DNA of 64,000 bases from Iphinoe sp. HA4291-MV1 (GCA_019359415.1 JAHHHH010000030.1:1-64000); one strand, 5' to 3'; shown: positions 21,117-31,278, counted from the stretch's first letter. The notes: generated by a model not told the origin, from the sequence alone. A program made the numbers and translations.

Positions 21117-22007
21117 CTATTGCGGCATAATCCGTTGCCTGACGCTAGGAGCTGAGGGTTCTTCACGTTGCTGGAGAGCAGCTTGAATGCCAGGTAATTC
21201 TAAGAATTTTTTTGTATCAGACACCAGGCGTGCGCCCCAGAGATTTTGTTTAAGAAAATCTAAATCAGCATAGCGTTCATCAATGCGGAGTGCAGCTTGT
21301 CCTATTGCTAGGGCTTGTTCGCGATCGCCTTTGGCATATAAAGCGACTGCTAATGCTAGTAAGGGTTCTGCTGCTTGTTTCTCAATAGCAACAGCGTCTT
21401 GCCATTGCTTAATTGCGCCCTGAGTGTCGCCTTGTTCATACAAAATTAATCCAACATTGTTAATGGCAGGCCAGAATTTTTTGTCAAAGGAAACGGCTTT
21501 TCTATACTGGGCGATCGCGTCTGGAAGTTTACTTTGCATATAGTAAGCATTGCCCAAATCAAACAATCCCTCTGGATCATTGGGCTTTAACCTCAAACCT
21601 TGTTGGTAGTAATTCACAGCCTCTTGGTATTTCTGCTGCTGAAAGTAAGCCGAACCCAAAGCGAACTGAATATCGCCATTTTTTGGGTTGAGAGATTGTG
21701 CTTTTTTCAGGGCGTTAATACCCTCATCCAATTTTTTACCTTGCAAATATAAGCCACCCAAGAGAAACCATACTTTATCGTTCTTGGGAGCTAGTTGTGA
21801 TGCTAACCGAGCTCTTGGTAGAGCTAGTTCGTACTGTTGAAACTGCGTTAGTTGTGCTGCTTCCTTTGCCAAACCTAACCCTTGCTGTTCCAACTTCGCT
21901 GTATCAAGTTGCAGTGTATGAGGTACCAGTGCTTGTGCATTTGTCGGTTGAGGTATGTACAAACCACAAACAACCAGAAGAGAAATCAAACCAATCCGTT
22001 TAGGCAC
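21117..22007 (-). CDS. TPR-repeat protein with signal peptide
   Basis: From a GTG at 22007 the product (296 residues) begins PKRIGLISLLVVCGLYIPQP, a good signal sequence ending near TNAQA, and AAGAGG lies 7 bases before the GTG. Five or six tetratricopeptide repeats follow (for example GDIQFALGSAYFQQQKYQEAVNYYQQGLRLKPND). The frame is open upstream to 22397, but that part is encoded by dispersed palindromic repeats and does not look like this protein. TPRs form protein-binding superhelices; the protein is probably exported to periplasm or thylakoid lumen. Partner unknown. Confidence 0.85.
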   Translation of the reverse strand: MPKRIGLISLLVVCGLYIPQPTNAQALVPHTLQLDTAKLEQQGLGLAKEAAQLTQFQQYELALPRARLASQLAPKNDKVWFLLGGLYLQGKKLDEGINALKKAQSLNPKNGDIQFALGSAYFQQQKYQEAVNYYQQGLRLKPNDPEGLFDLGNAYYMQSKLPDAIAQYRKAVSFDKKFWPAINNVGLILYEQGDTQGAIKQWQDAVAIEKQAAEPLLALAVALYAKGDREQALAIGQAALRIDERYADLDFLKQNLWGARLVSDTKKFLELPGIQAALQQREEPSAPSVRQRIMPQ

Positions 22008-22202
22008 ACTACCGCCTCTTTGCCAAGAATGAAAGAATCTTTCAGCTAGCTTAAACGATTTCTTTGGTTGACGACAGCAAAATTTTACAAAGAAAAAGTC
22101 GTCCTCTTCCGACTTCAGCTTTGTGATTGATATCGAAGGCTTAGAGGAACTGAAGCGATGAAGAACGGGAGCTAGGACTAGCTGACTTTTCCCGTTATCT
22201 TT

Positions 22203-22290
22203 TTGGCGGAGCGATGCTCCTGTTCGCGTAGCGTTCCGCAGGAAAGGAGCCGCCCAAAGGGCGATTGCGCAAGGGGCACCTGGGAGAGGC
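22203..22290. repeat. Dispersed palindromic repeats upstream of the TPR gene
   Basis: Several nested hairpins occur here, for example GGAGCGATGCTCC and GCGGA...TCCGC, in GC-rich sequence unlike the flanks. Similar short GC-rich palindromes occur at 29837, 34955 and 36050. The rest of the 22008-22766 gap contains nothing recognisable beyond the presumed promoter regions of the two divergent genes. Confidence 0.55.
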
Positions 22291-22766
22291 AATCGCTTAC
22301 GGTTGCCCCTATTCCAAAGTCCTATTCTCTCGTGATTCATTTTCATTAAATTTAACTTGTTGAGAATCAACTTGGTGTGAAACCCTCTTGATGGCAAACG
22401 TGTGACATAGTGCTCGAAAATCCCGTCAGACTCATTTTTTAGAGCAAAATCGAGCGTACCATTCGCTTTTTGTGATATGACTCTTTATTATCTTCCCGAT
22501 CGCACCATTTTTATTACACCTGTGTTCCATCTCCAACGAGAAATCCTCTCACTTATGAAACTGCGATAATCTATCAGCTACATCAAAGGTAGTGCAAGAC
22601 ATAATTCCCGAACACTGCTTGAAAAAAATGAGCTAACGGACAGATATTGGTACTTTTTTCGCTCATTTTTGCTTCAAAAAAGTGCCCGTTATTGAGAATT
22701 TGAAAAAAGTATGTTACACGAATCGCCAAAATACTAAACATGTAAAATTTACAAGTATGTTACAAA

Positions 22767-24653
22767 ATGACTAAAGCTACTATTGTAGAGCGATTGCGCT
22801 ACCGTTTTGATAACTTCATGTCTAAAGGCACTGTTGCCCTCATTGGTGGACTGGCATTGGTGTGTTTGGCGTTTATCCTTTTGATGGCAATGTTGGTCAG
22901 CTTTACGTCTATTGTGCCAGAAGAGAGCGCTCGCAATCTCCTAGAGGCAACTTGGAATGTTATGAGGCACACCATAGATACAAGCGCACTCAGCAACGAC
23001 AAAGGCTGGAAGTTTCGTTTGGCGATGCTCATTGTTACCTTTTTTGGTATCTTCGGCGTCAGTACACTAATTGGTATTGTCTCCAGTGGCATTGACGCAA
23101 AAATAGAAAACTTGCGTCGGGGACGATCGCGGGTCATTGAAACAGATCACATTGTCATTCTAGGCTGGTCACTCCCAGTGTTTACCCTCGTCTCTGAACT
23201 AGCCCTAGCGAATGCTAATCAACCTGATACCTGCATTGTTATCCTCGGCGAAGAGAATAAAGCACAGATGGAAGATAAACTGCACGAAGTCCTTGGTAAA
23301 CTTCACCGAATTCGCTTGATATGCCGCACAGGCAGTCCCAGTAACATGGCTGACTTAGGCATGGTTAATATTCAAACTGCACGCTCAATTGTGATTCTAA
23401 ACACACCCCACGACCATGGTGATGTTCAACTGGTTAAGACCTTACTGGCAATCACTAATATTCCGCGAGCAGTTCCCCAACCTTATCACATCGTGACTCA
23501 AGTCCAAAACCCCAACAGTCTTGATGTCATCCAGATCATTAGGGGTAACGAAGTAGAGGTTGTGCTGGTACAAGATGTGCTTTCACGTATCATCGTACAA
23601 ACCTGCCGACAGTCAGGTTTGTCGGTTGTCTACATGGATCTGCTGGATTTCGATGGCTATGAAATTTACTTTAAAGCCGAACCTACTTTACAGGGCAAGA
23701 CCTACGGGGATGCTCTCCTAGCTTATAACGATTCTGCTGTGATTGGCATCAAACGTGATCATACGATTGTACTCAACCCACCCATACACACACAGTTACA
23801 AGCAGCCGAACAACTGATTGTGATTAGCGCAGATGATGATAAGATTCATCTTTCAGGACTTTCTGAGTTTCCTGTCGATCATCAAGCTATTCACCTTAGA
23901 AAACGAGAGCCTCCCAAAGCTGAAAATACTTTAATTCTGGGTTGGAATAATCATATTTCTAACATTATTCAGCAGATGGATCAATACGTTGCTCCTGGTT
24001 CCACTCTCACTGTTGTTGCTGAGTACCCAGAAGCAGAGGTCATGTGTCTAGAATCTCTCGGCATCCAACAGCAAACTGTCCATTATCGTCAGGGAGATAT
24101 TACTACTCGTCAAGTCTTAGAAGACCTCAACTTAACCACATATGATCATGTTATTGTTCTGTGCAATACTGATATAGACCCGGAACTGGCGGATGCAAAC
24201 ACCCTAGTGACCTTGCTGTATCTGCGGGATATTGCCAATCGCAGCAATCACAACTTTCAGATCGCCACTGAAATGCTGGACACGCAAAACCAAACCCTTG
24301 CTCAAGTTGCTCGACCCGACGATTTCGTGCTCAGCAAGCAAATAATTAGTCTGATGCTCGCTCAAATTGCTGAACACAAAGACCTCAATGCTGTATTTAC
24401 CGAGCTCTTTGCTTCAGAAGGCTCAGAAATTTACCTCAAGCCTGTCAGTGACTATGTTGCGCTCGATCGCCCCGTCAATTTCTACACTGTTGTTGAAGCG
24501 GCTAAGCAACGCAGCGAATCGGCTATTGGATATCGTCGTCAAGTTGATGCCAATAATATAGCAAAATCCTATGGTGTTGTGCTCAATCCCCAAAAAGATC
24601 GACTCATCACTTTTGCACCTCAAGATACCATCATCGTGTTAGCCGAAAGCTAA
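22767..24653 (+). CDS. CASTOR/POLLUX-type putative ion channel with RCK/TrkA-N-like domains
   Basis: At 628 residues it matches bacterial relatives of the plant CASTOR/POLLUX channels. There are two membrane spans (about 24-50 and 85-110) around a pore-like loop, followed by two nucleotide-binding-like domains starting HIVILGWSLPVFTLVSEL and TLILGWNNHISNIIQQMDQY. Plant homologues pass Ca2+ or K+ across the nuclear envelope; bacterial function is not settled and ion selectivity cannot be read here. The start is ATG 22767. It is convergent with ictB. Confidence 0.88.
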   Translation: MTKATIVERLRYRFDNFMSKGTVALIGGLALVCLAFILLMAMLVSFTSIVPEESARNLLEATWNVMRHTIDTSALSNDKGWKFRLAMLIVTFFGIFGVSTLIGIVSSGIDAKIENLRRGRSRVIETDHIVILGWSLPVFTLVSELALANANQPDTCIVILGEENKAQMEDKLHEVLGKLHRIRLICRTGSPSNMADLGMVNIQTARSIVILNTPHDHGDVQLVKTLLAITNIPRAVPQPYHIVTQVQNPNSLDVIQIIRGNEVEVVLVQDVLSRIIVQTCRQSGLSVVYMDLLDFDGYEIYFKAEPTLQGKTYGDALLAYNDSAVIGIKRDHTIVLNPPIHTQLQAAEQLIVISADDDKIHLSGLSEFPVDHQAIHLRKREPPKAENTLILGWNNHISNIIQQMDQYVAPGSTLTVVAEYPEAEVMCLESLGIQQQTVHYRQGDITTRQVLEDLNLTTYDHVIVLCNTDIDPELADANTLVTLLYLRDIANRSNHNFQIATEMLDTQNQTLAQVARPDDFVLSKQIISLMLAQIAEHKDLNAVFTELFASEGSEIYLKPVSDYVALDRPVNFYTVVEAAKQRSESAIGYRRQVDANNIAKSYGVVLNPQKDRLITFAPQDTIIVLAES

Positions 24654-24770
24654 AGAGTAGGGGTTTAAATCCCCATAAAGCAATGGGCAATGGGCAATGG
24701 GCATTGTCCATTCCTTCACCAACAGATTTTGACCACACCCTAAAGCAATGACAGTTTGGCGGAGAAAAAA

Positions 24771-26195
24771 TTAGCCAGCTGTAGGCTCTGGGTTAGATGA
24801 ATTTACTGCTCTGGCTTGACCTTGGGACATGGGTTTGTAATAAGACGCAATCAAAGCAACCATCAGCCACCATGTGGTGTTGACTTCAGGACGAAACCAA
24901 ACGGTATCTACTAAATTGTGGGCAAGTATACCAGCTAAGGAAGCGATCGCCCCAATTATCCAAAATCCATCCACACTTTTGATTTCTCGTAACTGTTGCA
25001 GCTGCAGGGAAGCTGTATTAAATATTACAACTAGTAGCCACAAGAAACAGGCTAAACCAACAAAGCCAGTTTCTACAGTCACCTCCAAGAAGATTGAATA
25101 GGCACTCAAAGCGCTGTAACGGGGAAGTTGATAGATGGGGTAAATTTTATTAAAGGCATTGTGACCAGGTCCAATACCAGTGATTGGATAATCCTGAATC
25201 ATCTTGAAGACAGCAGTCCAAACATTCCTGCGAAAATTATTACTACTATCTTTTCTGTCAGCAAAAATACTGAAAACTCTTTCGCGTACTGGTTCAACAA
25301 ACACTATAGATAGTACCAAGGTTCCAGTCAAGCAGATGACAAGAATCCATGGCAAACTAGTGCGCCAAAAAGGAGGCATTTGAACGCTCCACCAGTAGTA
25401 CAGTAATCCTATTAAGATAAGAACTGCAACGACTAGCCCAATCCAGCCACCACGACTGAAAGTCAAAATTAGGCAGGAACTATTAACAATACACATAGTT
25501 AATGCCAATGCTTTCTTAAACCAGCTTTGCCATGCAAAAATTGCAACTATGCTTAAAACCACTGCAGGCAAAAGATACCCAGCCAGCAAGTTGGGATTAC
25601 CCAAATAACTGTAAACTCTTGTCGTTTTTGTAAAAGGAGATGTTGGATCAACCCAGTTTGCCAGTGCTGGCGCTCCAAAAAACCATTGCCGCACCCCATA
25701 AACGCTAATAATTAAGGATATATGTAAGTACAGTGCAATCAGCCAAGAGCGAAAGCGAGGTGATGTCATTGCCCTAGCACAAAGGGCAAACAGTAGCAAG
25801 TAGAGTGTGAGGTTTATCAAGTCGCTAAGCGCCGCCTTCTTCACAGGTGATAATGCTGTAGCTACAGTAGCAATTCCCCAATAAAGAAGTATTAGCAAAT
25901 GAATAGGGGTAACACTTGGGGTATTTGGTGTTGTTTTATCTGATAAAGTTAACAGCATCCAAAATCCTGCACAAGCTACCAATATCAATCCCAACAAGGC
26001 ATTGGACACAAAAGGTGCAAGAGCATAGACCAGGCTGAGTAAAACAACTGCTATTGTTTCTCCCCACTGTATCAATAGGCTGCTTTGCCGCCAGGAATAC
26101 AACAGCCCTACCAAAGACCGGTGTAGGTAACTCGTGCCAAGGTATTCTCTCAGAGGCAGATAGGATAAAGTGAATCGTTGCCAAACTAAATTCAT
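24771..26195 (-). CDS. ictB: IctB-family putative bicarbonate-uptake/O-antigen-ligase-like membrane protein
   Basis: The 474-residue protein has about ten membrane spans and the conserved cyanobacterial N-terminus (SYLHRSLVGLLYSWRQSSLL) plus the Wzy_C-type loop GIGPGHNAFNKIYP. IctB was originally linked to inorganic carbon accumulation; sequence similarity is to O-antigen ligases and polymerases, so its real reaction is open. The gene stands alone. Between it and the convergent channel gene lie GGGCAAT heptamer repeats (24684-24708). Confidence 0.9.
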   Translation of the reverse strand: MNLVWQRFTLSYLPLREYLGTSYLHRSLVGLLYSWRQSSLLIQWGETIAVVLLSLVYALAPFVSNALLGLILVACAGFWMLLTLSDKTTPNTPSVTPIHLLILLYWGIATVATALSPVKKAALSDLINLTLYLLLFALCARAMTSPRFRSWLIALYLHISLIISVYGVRQWFFGAPALANWVDPTSPFTKTTRVYSYLGNPNLLAGYLLPAVVLSIVAIFAWQSWFKKALALTMCIVNSSCLILTFSRGGWIGLVVAVLILIGLLYYWWSVQMPPFWRTSLPWILVICLTGTLVLSIVFVEPVRERVFSIFADRKDSSNNFRRNVWTAVFKMIQDYPITGIGPGHNAFNKIYPIYQLPRYSALSAYSIFLEVTVETGFVGLACFLWLLVVIFNTASLQLQQLREIKSVDGFWIIGAIASLAGILAHNLVDTVWFRPEVNTTWWLMVALIASYYKPMSQGQARAVNSSNPEPTAG

Positions 26196-26397
26196 AATAC
26201 CAAGCTGTGACTAATTAGCACTCCCGTGTAGAACTTCGACTTAATGATAATCTGAGTATTTCAAAAAGTTCACAACACGGATTGGAAATTATTATTCACG
26301 AGATTGCTAATTCCCATCAGCCATTACCCATTATTTGAACAATTTGCACCTCATTGCTCATTGAACACATAGCTAGTGTAGTTTGGCTTCAAGCAAG

Positions 26398-27939
26398 CTA
26401 AGGCGAGTCAGACTCGTTCTCGGCTTCTGCTGTGCCTAAATTAAGTGGCAAGCTTAGCACATAACGATATCCTGGTTCTGATGAACATTGAATAGCAATC
26501 TGTCCACCATGCAACTCTGCCAGATGGCAACTTAGCAAAAGACCTAAACTTTCACGAGAAAGATGACCATGCGGCTTAATTATACTAACGCTTGGCATAT
26601 CTAAGGCAACTGATAAGTTCCTTGTTTGCTCTTGGTCCTCCAAATGACCACCACTATGAGTTGAATTGTCATGTGTAACCTCTCGCAATGGTAGTGTATT
26701 GCTATGATACACTAAGGGATCAACTTCAGTTATTCCCTCACCAAGCCAAGGATGTGATACCCAGACAGTGATGTTCAGTGTATCGTCTTTGTAAGAAACA
26801 TGAATGCGAACAATACTACCTGTAGCAGAAAGTTGAATCACGCTAAAGACCAGGTGATATAAAATTTGTCGTACCTTCTCTTTATCCAAGGACCAAATGC
26901 GATTGCGTTCTGGTTCCACAGATAAACGCATATCTTGCTCGCGGCGGTTAGCTGCTTCTTCTAAAGCACTGATAGCCTGTTGACATAACATTTCAATATC
27001 TACAGGAGCTAAATTCAATTCTGTTGGGTTTTCCTCCATAATCCCCACCTGAGAAATTTCGTTCACTAATGAAAGCAAGTAACGACCACTGTGTTGAATA
27101 ATCTTCAGATATTCTCTTTGCTTGATTGTCAAAGGACCATAAATCTCACGTCCCAAGACACTAGCCATTCCTAGCACAGATGTTAAGGGAGTGCGTAACT
27201 CCTGAATGAGTTGTTCTAACAGTTCCAATTTCAGGTGGTTAGTAGGAACTAAATCTTTTTGTGAAGTAGATGAACTGCTGATTTTGATTTCAGTCGTTTT
27301 GACAATATCCTTGTGTGACCACTCAAAAGCACTTTTAGGGACACTGCTACTTGAGGTTGTTTGCAACAGACAATTACGCTCAAATTCACTCATGCTCCAA
27401 CGAGCAATGATTTGTAGAAACTCAATGTCTTTTTTTGTAAAATTGTGTGGTTTTATGTCCATTACTGCTAATGCACCCAGACAATACCCAGCAGCATCAA
27501 ATAGTGGCACTCCCAAGTATGAGCGAATACCATAATCCTCGATCAACTTGCTGTAAGCGGAACTGTCTGCACTCGTCAACTTCTCTGTATCATTAATAAC
27601 AAATGGTTGAACACTTTCTACCACCTTGGTGCAAAACGATTCCTGACGTAACAGTTCACGGCTTTGTGCCAACTGATTCATGATTCCTCCCCGTAGCTTA
27701 GATAAGCCCACAGATGATTTGAACCAGTGGCGTTCTTGATCCACAAATCCCAAAATGCAAATTTGCGCTTCTAAGAAGTGGGCAGCAGTTTGAGTGGCTT
27801 CTTCAAAAACTGGAATTGTCTCTGGTTGGTGCAAACCTAAATCTGATAAGACCTTGAGGCGTTGTCGTTCTCCCGTTTCCTGGAGAACCCACTCATCCTC
27901 TAGGGCAAACAATTTGTTCTCAGACTCTACCATTGACAT
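26398..27939 (-). CDS. GAF-domain protein with degenerate histidine-kinase module
   Basis: The N-terminal GAF domain (about 40-190) shows ICILGFVDQERHWFKSSVGL and YLGVPLFDAAGYCLGALAV. The following dimerisation region reads LEQLIQELRTPLTSVLGMAS, where the phospho-accepting His of HELRTP is Gln246. In the ATPase part the N-box reads LYHLVFSVIQLS, without the Mg-binding Asn, and the G-boxes are not recognisable. It is therefore a pseudo-kinase, likely working by binding or allostery. Because the rest of the protein is clean and open, the loss looks evolved rather than recent decay. ATG 27939 is preceded by AAGG at good distance. Confidence 0.85.
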   Translation of the reverse strand: MSMVESENKLFALEDEWVLQETGERQRLKVLSDLGLHQPETIPVFEEATQTAAHFLEAQICILGFVDQERHWFKSSVGLSKLRGGIMNQLAQSRELLRQESFCTKVVESVQPFVINDTEKLTSADSSAYSKLIEDYGIRSYLGVPLFDAAGYCLGALAVMDIKPHNFTKKDIEFLQIIARWSMSEFERNCLLQTTSSSSVPKSAFEWSHKDIVKTTEIKISSSSTSQKDLVPTNHLKLELLEQLIQELRTPLTSVLGMASVLGREIYGPLTIKQREYLKIIQHSGRYLLSLVNEISQVGIMEENPTELNLAPVDIEMLCQQAISALEEAANRREQDMRLSVEPERNRIWSLDKEKVRQILYHLVFSVIQLSATGSIVRIHVSYKDDTLNITVWVSHPWLGEGITEVDPLVYHSNTLPLREVTHDNSTHSGGHLEDQEQTRNLSVALDMPSVSIIKPHGHLSRESLGLLLSCHLAELHGGQIAIQCSSEPGYRYVLSLPLNLGTAEAENESDSP

Positions 27940-28707
27940 CACTACCTTAACAATCTCTCACTATATATAACCGCTGTTTTTGGGTTATTTGCTATCCTTA
28001 AGGTTCCCTAATTGTGTCCTAAATGAACAAAGTTGAAGTAAAGATTTTTTACACCGGAAGTTTTGAGATATAACAGAAAACACTACTCTCTAACTTCCTT
28101 TCTTTATAAGGAAATGGAGTATTCCTGAGTTCCTAATCGTAATGACCGAGTGTTCTAAGCATTCCAGTACTTGTAGTATATAGTTCAACTATTTAATAAG
28201 TAATAGTACGCAAAAGCGAAGAACACAGAACAAGCCACAACGCTACTTATTAATGACAATAAATTTAATTTTTACATTAACGCACTACTCAAAAATCATC
28301 ATATTGAATTACTATATCCATAACAACAAGCAAATATTGCTATTGCAGTTTCAACAGAGGTATTTTGCAATAATCTTTCATAAGATAAAGACAAGATTCT
28401 CTCTTGTCTTCCTTATCCTCGCTCTACTTAAGCGATTGTAAAAAGGTTATTTGAATCTGCAATAGATAAATTATTGATGATGATTGATGATGAAATTACA
28501 AATAAATGGTTTTCATCTCGTGAAACTTTATTATATGCACTTATGTCTGAAGAAAATCTAAAAAATGTCAAGCCAAAAGAAAATTAATGTAAGATTTACC
28601 GTTTCTTCATAATGAATGGTTTTGCAAACTCATAGTATTTAGTCAAGAACGAAGTAACTGCTAGAAAACAGCAGTTTTGACACCAAACACTAGAGGCTTG
28701 CCCAAAA
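27940..28707. other. AT-rich gap between the GAF gene and the aminotransferase
   Basis: A 62-codon frame at 28253 is rich in Ile, Tyr and Lys and looks random. A short frame around 28440-28590 (FESAIDKLL... to NLKNVKPKEN) has better codon character and could be the tail of a lost gene, but has no clear start. Nothing else is visible. Confidence 0.4.
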
Positions 28708-29922
28708 ATGAATCATATGACTGTCAGGATTCCTTTTGTAGACCTTGCGTTACAACATCAACCAATTCAAACACAATTACAACAAGCAATCCAAGCTGTA
28801 ATGGAAAGAGGAGATTTTGTTTTAGGGCAAGCACTCAAAGAGTTTGAAGTCGCTTTTGCCGCTGCGTCTGGTGTAGAATATGGAGTTGGTGTTGCTTCGG
28901 GAACTGATGCGATCGCTCTTGGTCTACAAGCCTGTCATATTGCTCCTGGAGATGAGGTCATTTTACCAGCAAACACCTTTGTTGCCACATTGATTGGGGT
29001 GATACGTGCAGGAGCGAAGCCAATTTTCGTAGATTGTGACCCACAAACAGCTTTAATTGATTTAGAAGCAGCAGCGCGGGCAGTTACACCTCAAACCAAA
29101 GCTATTATTCCTGTGCATCTTTACGGTCAAATGGTGTCACCGCGACAGTTGTTAGACTTTGCCGACACTTTCAAAGTACTAATTTTTGAAGATGCAGCAC
29201 AAGCTCACCTAGCCGAACGAGAAGGATATCGTGCAGGTTCAGTTGGAAGTGCAGCAGCTTTTAGTTTTTACCCTAGCAAGAATTTAGGAGCATTTGGAGA
29301 TGGCGGAATGTTATTAACGCGAGATCCAAACGTCGCGCAAAAAATGTTAAGCTTGCGGAATTACGGTGCTGCCCAAAAATACATTCACGTTGAAACGGGT
29401 ACCAACAGTCGCCTAGATACAATCCAAGCAGCGGTGTTGCACCAGAAATTACCATATTTGCCACAGTGGAATCGCGATCGCTTTAATGCTGCCCAGCACT
29501 ATGATGTTGAACTAGCACCTTTAGCATCAAGCGGACTGATTCCCATACAAAACCACAGCGGCGAGGGACACGTTTACCATCTTTATGTCATCCGAGTAGA
29601 TGATTCTTGTACCATACAACGTCAGCAACTCCAAGAAGAACTCACAGAAGCAGGAATTCAAACTGGCGTTCACTACCCAATTCCTTGTCATCTCCAACCA
29701 GCATTTACCCACTTAGGCTATCAAGTTGGGGACTTTCCTAATGCTGAAATGCTGGCGAAGCAAATACTATCTTTACCCATGTATCCTGGTTTAAATCACA
29801 GGCAAGTTCAGGAAGTCGTGGCGGCGATTGGCGACAGCGCTCCAACGGTGCCTTCGGCACCTACTGCGGCTTTGCCGCAGCCCTACGCAGAGCGCAGGTG
29901 TTGGAGCGCCGCCACCGCCTGA
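28708..29922 (+). CDS. DegT/DnrJ/EryC1/StrS-family PLP aminotransferase with repeat-encoded C-terminus
   Basis: This sugar-aminotransferase family transfers an amino group to a keto-sugar nucleotide for surface polysaccharide synthesis. Visible are IPFVDLALQHQPI, GVGVASGTDAIALGL, IIPVHLYGQM, EDAAQAHLAE and the PLP-lysine motif FYPSKNLGAFGDGG (Lys191). The conserved part ends at HRQVQEVVAAI. The last 30 residues (DSAPTVPSAPTAALPQP onward) come from a GC-rich palindromic repeat that replaced the original 3' end. Start is ATG 28708 or the in-frame ATG at 28717. Confidence 0.93.
   Translation: MNHMTVRIPFVDLALQHQPIQTQLQQAIQAVMERGDFVLGQALKEFEVAFAAASGVEYGVGVASGTDAIALGLQACHIAPGDEVILPANTFVATLIGVIRAGAKPIFVDCDPQTALIDLEAAARAVTPQTKAIIPVHLYGQMVSPRQLLDFADTFKVLIFEDAAQAHLAEREGYRAGSVGSAAAFSFYPSKNLGAFGDGGMLLTRDPNVAQKMLSLRNYGAAQKYIHVETGTNSRLDTIQAAVLHQKLPYLPQWNRDRFNAAQHYDVELAPLASSGLIPIQNHSGEGHVYHLYVIRVDDSCTIQRQQLQEELTEAGIQTGVHYPIPCHLQPAFTHLGYQVGDFPNAEMLAKQILSLPMYPGLNHRQVQEVVAAIGDSAPTVPSAPTAALPQPYAERRCWSAATA
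29837..29909. repeat. 73-bp cruciform-type palindromic repeat at the 3' end of the aminotransferase gene
   Basis: Outer arms GCGCTCCAAC (29837-29846) and GTTGGAGCGC (29900-29909) are perfectly inverted. Inside are two further perfect hairpins, GGTGCC-TTC-GGCACC and CTGCGGC-TTT-GCCGCAG. It lies inside the reading frame and encodes an extra Pro/Ala-rich tail. Confidence 0.85.
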
Positions 29923-30023
29923 AGGGCGATCGCATTAACCCTCAGTGCTGAACAACAAAAGTTGCTATGCATTTGAAGAAATCATTCATATTTAATAAAT
30001 CATTACTATAAAATACAAAAGCC

Positions 30024-30893
30024 ATGCAAATTCAGCGCCAGCTTAAAAATGCAAATACCTCGCAGCTGATTAGCCTAGCTATATTAAGTATTTTGCTACT
30101 GCTTTATGCTCCTGTGTTACTACACTGGTGGGAAGGTTGGATCAAAAAAAGTATCAGTATAGAACACGAATATTTTAGCCATGGTATTATTGGTCTACCC
30201 TTTGCTGCATACTTATGCTGGTTGAACCGAAAAAAGTGGCAAAGACTACCAGATATTTCCCATCGTCTAGGTGGTGTGTTGTTAGTACTGGGAGGAGTTT
30301 TTTATCTCAGCGGTGTTAGCGAGTGGGTTAACATTTCTTTTCCAGTTATATTGGCGGGATTGTGCTTGTGGCTTAAAGGAATTCCTGGCATAAAATTGCA
30401 AGGATTTCCTCTAATACTGGTGCTTCTTGCAACACCAACATCGGTTCCCTACCTCGTCACTCCCTACACATTGCCCCTCCAGAGTTTTATCGCAGGTACT
30501 GCTGGTTTCATACTCAGTCTTATTGGTATGCAAGTCATTGTCGATGGAATAAATATATATATAGGGGGAAGAATTGTAGAAGTTGCGCCCTACTGTGCAG
30601 GACTGAAGATGCTATTTACGACTCTCTACGTTGGCTTAATGCTACTTTATTGGATGGGTGCTTTGTCTTCCCGCCGCAAAAGTATCTGGTTTTTATCTAT
30701 TGCAGTCTTAATTAGCGTTTGTGCCAATATTGTTCGCAACACATTACTCTCCTTCTTTCATGGAACAGGACAAGAAGGGGCTTTTCATTGGCTGCATGAT
30801 GGTTGGGGTGGTGATTTGTATTCTGCTATTATGTTGCTTTCATTGGTGCCTATTCTGAATTGGATTGATAAGTATTTTTCAGAAGTTTTTTGA
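30024..30893 (+). CDS. Cyanoexosortase (exosortase/archaeosortase family)
   Basis: The 289-residue polytopic protein has the exosortase catalytic set: Cys191 in VAPYCAG, Arg238 in ANIVRN, and His258 in FHWLHDG. It resembles the cyanoexosortase B type. Exosortases cleave PEP-CTERM tails of exported proteins and probably attach the proteins to the cell surface. A PEP-CTERM SGNH hydrolase is encoded at 52150. The companion protein often found directly downstream is absent; only a 10-codon frame remains at 30908. It may be co-expressed with the aminotransferase 100 bases upstream, which would link it to surface polysaccharide. Confidence 0.9.
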   Translation: MQIQRQLKNANTSQLISLAILSILLLLYAPVLLHWWEGWIKKSISIEHEYFSHGIIGLPFAAYLCWLNRKKWQRLPDISHRLGGVLLVLGGVFYLSGVSEWVNISFPVILAGLCLWLKGIPGIKLQGFPLILVLLATPTSVPYLVTPYTLPLQSFIAGTAGFILSLIGMQVIVDGINIYIGGRIVEVAPYCAGLKMLFTTLYVGLMLLYWMGALSSRRKSIWFLSIAVLISVCANIVRNTLLSFFHGTGQEGAFHWLHDGWGGDLYSAIMLLSLVPILNWIDKYFSEVF

Positions 30894-30963
30894 CACTCAG
30901 CAAGAAGATGAAGGTTAAATACGTAATGGCAAGCCCATAAGTTCTGACAGGGCGTTAATTCTT

Positions 30964-31278
30964 TCACAAGTCGTCTACCTCCTCGTCAAGAATACGATCA
31001 ATGTCCCGCATACCGGGCAGAATCCGCAGGATCTCTAAGCGAGTCTCCTTCACCCGGTAGATCACCACATAGATAGTCTTGCCAATCTTCGGTGTCACTA
31101 ATTCCCTAGTACCAAACACCCGCCCAGACTTACCAAGGTTCGGCATGACAACCAACTTTTTTATGATCTGCTTTAAACGTCCGGCAAGCTTCCGGGCGGC
31201 TGACGGGTTATCATCTGCAATGTATGGGCGGATGTTTGCCAGGTCTTTAACGGCAACAGAGAGAAAAACTAGACGCAT
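30964..31278 (-). CDS. ParE/RelE-family toxin
   Basis: The 104-residue protein has the ParE fold pattern: VKDLANIRPYIADDNPSAARKL, then KIGKTIYVVIYRVKETRLEILRILPGMRDID, the usual C-terminal motif. ParE toxins poison gyrase, RelE types cut mRNA; the sequence leans to ParE. Its start overlaps the RHH gene by 10 bases, the typical antitoxin-first arrangement. Confidence 0.92.
   Translation of the reverse strand: MRLVFLSVAVKDLANIRPYIADDNPSAARKLAGRLKQIIKKLVVMPNLGKSGRVFGTRELVTPKIGKTIYVVIYRVKETRLEILRILPGMRDIDRILDEEVDDL

Noticed and set aside
21117-22397. Long form of the TPR protein starting at 22397
   Set aside because: The extra 130 residues are encoded by dispersed palindromic repeats, and a good signal peptide with ribosome site begins at GTG 22007.
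28253-28441. 62-codon AT-rich frame
   Set aside because: Dominated by Ile, Asn, Lys and Tyr as expected of random AT-rich sequence.
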